Positions 62,113 to 64,000 of a stretch of DNA of 64,000 bases are shown here, one piece after another; within the stretch, counting starts at the first letter, position 1; the number at the start of each line of letters is the position of its first letter. The notes below the pieces were generated by a model that saw only the letters and a list, made by a program, of their open reading frames with translations, did no database searches and had not been told where the DNA came from. Source of the stretch: Berkiella sp964594635 (lineage in GTDB: Bacteria; Pseudomonadota; Gammaproteobacteria; Berkiellales; Berkiellaceae). A program made the translations under genes and the position numbers. Location of the stretch: the NCBI GenBank assembly GCA_964594635.1, contig CAZQMV010000002.1, positions 295,171 through 359,170 on the forward strand. The letters are read 5' to 3'.

Positions 62113-63330
62113 ATGCCCACAAATATGGATGCTACGTTAGCAGAGATCGAGCGCGGCACAGAAGAAATTTTGATTAAAGATGAGTTAGTGGAGAAATTAA
62201 AAAAAGGCACGCCACTGCGTATTAAGGCTGGTTTTGATCCCACTGCGCCGGATATACATCTTGGTCACACTGTGTTGATTAACAAAATGAAGCAGTTCCA
62301 GGATCTGGGACATCACATTTTATTTTTGATTGGTGACTTCACCGGCATGATAGGTGATCCCACAGGAAAGAATGTCACACGCCAACCTTTAACGGTTGAA
62401 CAAGTGATCGAAAATGCAAAAACGTATCAATCACAAATTTATAAAATTTTAGATCCACAAAAAACAGAAATTGTTTTCAACTCGAAGTGGTTGGGTGATT
62501 TATCCGCACGCGATCTTATTGGATTAGCTGCTAAACAAACTGTTGCGAGAATGTTAGAACGAGATGACTTCTCGAATCGTTATCGCAATGGTCAGCCGAT
62601 TGCGATTCATGAATTTCTATATCCCTTATTACAGGGCTATGATTCCGTTATTTTGAAGTCAGACGTTGAACTTGGTGGGACGGATCAAAAGTTTAATCTA
62701 TTAATGGGTAGAGAATTGCAAAAAGCCTACCACCAATCCCCGCAGGTGGTGATCACCATGCCACTATTAGAAGGGCGGGATGGCGTTAAGAAGATGTCAA
62801 AGTCATTGGACAACTATATAGGCATCGCTGAAGACCCTAATAATATGTTCGGCAAGATTATGTCTATCTCAGATATCTTAATGTGGCGTTATTATGAGTT
62901 ACTTAGCTTTAAATCAATGCAGGAAATCACCGCTTTACGTAAGTCAGTAGAAGATGGGATGAACCCTAGAGATGCAAAAGTCATGCTAGCTAAGGAAATA
63001 ATAACGCGTTTCCATAGTGCGAGTGCTGCGCTAAGCGCTGAAGAACAATTCGTTTCGCAGTTTCGCCAAGGTGTGATTCCGGAGGATATTGATGAAATCA
63101 CCGTGCATGCACCGAAGGGAGAAGTGGCTTTGGTTCATGTTTTGAAAGAGACAGGTTTAACTAAGAGCACCTCTGAAGCAATGAGAATGATCCAGCAAGG
63201 TGGTGTGAAACTGGATGGCGAGCGCGTGAATTCAGCTGATTTACAGCTAAAAAGTGGAACTGTCGTCATAGCGCAAGTGGGTAAGCGCCGCTTCGCCAAA
63301 ATCATAGTGTCAGAAAACGAACCAACCTAA
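62113..63330 (+). CDS. tyrS: Tyrosyl-tRNA synthetase
   Basis: A 405-residue class I synthetase. HLGHTVLINKMKQFQDLGH (HIGH motif as HLGH), GTDQKFNLLMGRELQKA, KKMSKSLDNYIG (KMSKS) and a C-terminal S4 domain (TSEAMRMIQQGGVKLDGERV). The length and the HLGH form fit the TyrZ-type subgroup. Neighbours anmK, M23 peptidase and the rRNA operon match the layout in Pseudomonas. Confidence 0.96.
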   Translation: MPTNMDATLAEIERGTEEILIKDELVEKLKKGTPLRIKAGFDPTAPDIHLGHTVLINKMKQFQDLGHHILFLIGDFTGMIGDPTGKNVTRQPLTVEQVIENAKTYQSQIYKILDPQKTEIVFNSKWLGDLSARDLIGLAAKQTVARMLERDDFSNRYRNGQPIAIHEFLYPLLQGYDSVILKSDVELGGTDQKFNLLMGRELQKAYHQSPQVVITMPLLEGRDGVKKMSKSLDNYIGIAEDPNNMFGKIMSISDILMWRYYELLSFKSMQEITALRKSVEDGMNPRDAKVMLAKEIITRFHSASAALSAEEQFVSQFRQGVIPEDIDEITVHAPKGEVALVHVLKETGLTKSTSEAMRMIQQGGVKLDGERVNSADLQLKSGTVVIAQVGKRRFAKIIVSENEPT

Positions 63331-63354
63331 TTGAAATTATTTTGAAAAAGTTGT

Positions 63355-63382
63355 TTGACACTGCACGAATTAAGTGTAGAAT
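63355..63382 (+). promoter_or_regulatory. rRNA operon promoter P1
   Basis: Consensus TTGACA (63355-63360), a 16-base spacer and TAGAAT (63377-63382), with an A/T-rich UP-like element just upstream (63331-63350) and a GC-containing discriminator (TCGCTCCAC). Confidence 0.8.
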
Positions 63383-63545
63383 TCGCTCCACTTCACGAGA
63401 CAAACGTTGTTAGCGAAGTAGAGAAAAGACGAAAGAAAATAAGATGTTGACAACGAGTTTAGAATGGTTAGAATAGGCAACCTTCGAAACGAAAAGCGAA
63501 GCGAAGTAAGACGAAAATAGCTTGATACGGAAACGAAACAAGCAC

Positions 63546-63586
63546 TGTTCTTTAACAAAATAGACCATGTTATTTGTGTGGGCGCT
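63546..63586 (+). promoter_or_regulatory. rRNA antitermination site (boxA and boxC)
   Basis: TGTTCTTTAACA (63546-63557) differs from E. coli boxA by one base, and TGTGTGGGCGCT (63575-63586) matches boxC closely. They recruit the Nus factors in rRNA transcription. Confidence 0.85.
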
Positions 63587-63667
63587 TAGTCAAGAGCGAG
63601 AGTCAAAAAGAATACGTCGCCATGTAAATGGTGGCAAAAAGACTCGGCCTAAACAGCCAAAAAGATT

Positions 63668-64000
63668 AAATTGAAGAGTTTGATCATGGCTCAGATTGAA
63701 CGCTAGCGGCATGCTTAACACATGCAAGTCGAACGGTAACAGGCCTAGCTTGCTAGGTGCTGACGAGTGGCGGACGGGTGAGTAACGCGTAGGAATCTAC
63801 CTCGTAGTGGGGGATAACCTGGTGAAAACCAGGCTAATACCGCATGAGCCCTAAGGGGGAAAGCAGGGGACCGTAAGGCCTTGTGCTATGAGATGAGCCT
63901 GCGTCAGATTAGCTTGTTGGTGGGGTAAAGGCCTACCAAGGCGATGATCTGTAGCTGGTCTGAGAGGACGACCAGCCACACTGGGACTGAGACACGGCCC
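63668..64000 (+). rRNA. 16S ribosomal RNA, 5' part
   Basis: Begins AAATTGAAGAGTTTGATCATGG, the universal 16S 5' end, and continues with CATGCAAGTCGAACGG and GAGTAACGCGTAGG to the window edge at about base 333. The variable regions are gammaproteobacterial in pattern; a database comparison would place the organism. Confidence 0.97.

Larger units (their letters stand above)
63331..63667 (+). other. rRNA leader region
   Basis: A 337-base region between tyrS and 16S rRNA. It holds the promoter, boxA and boxC listed separately. The purine-rich stretch with repeated GAAAAGACGA/CGAAACGAAA words at about 63420-63540 is probably leader RNA structure. Confidence 0.6.

Noticed and set aside
1..64000. 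CRISPR arrays, insertion sequences, prophage or integrase genes
   Set aside because: I looked for regularly spaced repeats, transposase motifs and attachment-like repeats next to the tRNA and saw none.

Overview
This 64 kb window looks like a draft-genome scaffold of a gammaproteobacterium, most likely from the Legionellales and possibly Berkiella-like. The sequence is AT-rich. Housekeeping clusters have gammaproteobacterial order: hfq-hflX-hflK-hflC-yjeT-purA, rnr-rlmB, rpsF-rpsR-rplI-dnaB-alr, and anmK-M23 peptidase-tyrS next to an rRNA operon. The accessory genes fit a host-associated lifestyle: a PPP-type phosphatase resembling the Legionella Dot/Icm effectors WipA/WipB, an ankyrin-repeat protein, and large or small orphan proteins. 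The taxonomic call comes from gene content and has not been tested by a search. A run of ten N at 57287-57296 marks a scaffold join.

Layout. 1-8.0 kb: end of a Pro/Gln-rich small protein, a queuosine-precursor transporter, a LemA/TPM pair, then hfq, hflX, hflK, hflC, a DUF2065 protein and purA. 8.1-11.3 kb: tRNA-Leu(CAG), rnr and rlmB. 11.3-19.2 kb: HDOD protein, HI0933 flavoprotein, a LysR regulator divergent from an MFS-methyltransferase pair with a 12-bp inverted repeat between them, nudC, a GNAT protein and a LysE exporter. 19.5-23.2 kb: rpsF to alr. 23.2-28.5 kb: an orphan protein, soluble and membrane pyrophosphatases, trhO and sodC. 28.6-33.7 kb: a putative effector island with the Wip-like phosphatase, an ankyrin protein and an 874-residue protein with a poly(A)-polymerase head. 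33.8-38.0 kb: O-methyltransferase, pcnB, folK and pgi.

38.0-46.0 kb: a microcin-like double-glycine peptide, acetyl-CoA synthetase, a polyhydroxyalkanoate block (thiolase, acetoacetyl-CoA reductase, phaR, phasin; no synthase here), nitroreductase, dksA, sfsA and a second double-glycine peptide translationally overlapped with a kinase/ATPase gene. 47.6-52.5 kb: hemL, thiD, rubredoxin, hemJ-like, a DUF6776-like protein, erpA and two small orphans, one with UIM-like helices.

52.7-56.5 kb is the most interesting part. A four-gene overlapping operon encodes a TrpXYZ-like ABC importer followed by kynureninase. Just upstream is a short open frame with three Trp codons in four (WWRW), lying in a region that can form two mutually exclusive hairpins. 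I infer a kynurenine/tryptophan salvage system with a tryptophan-sensing leader, which would let an intracellular bacterium reuse host-made kynurenine. The window ends with a drug-type MFS gene broken only by the N run, an APC amino-acid permease, anmK, an M23 peptidase, tyrS, and the rRNA promoter, boxA and first 333 bases of 16S rRNA.
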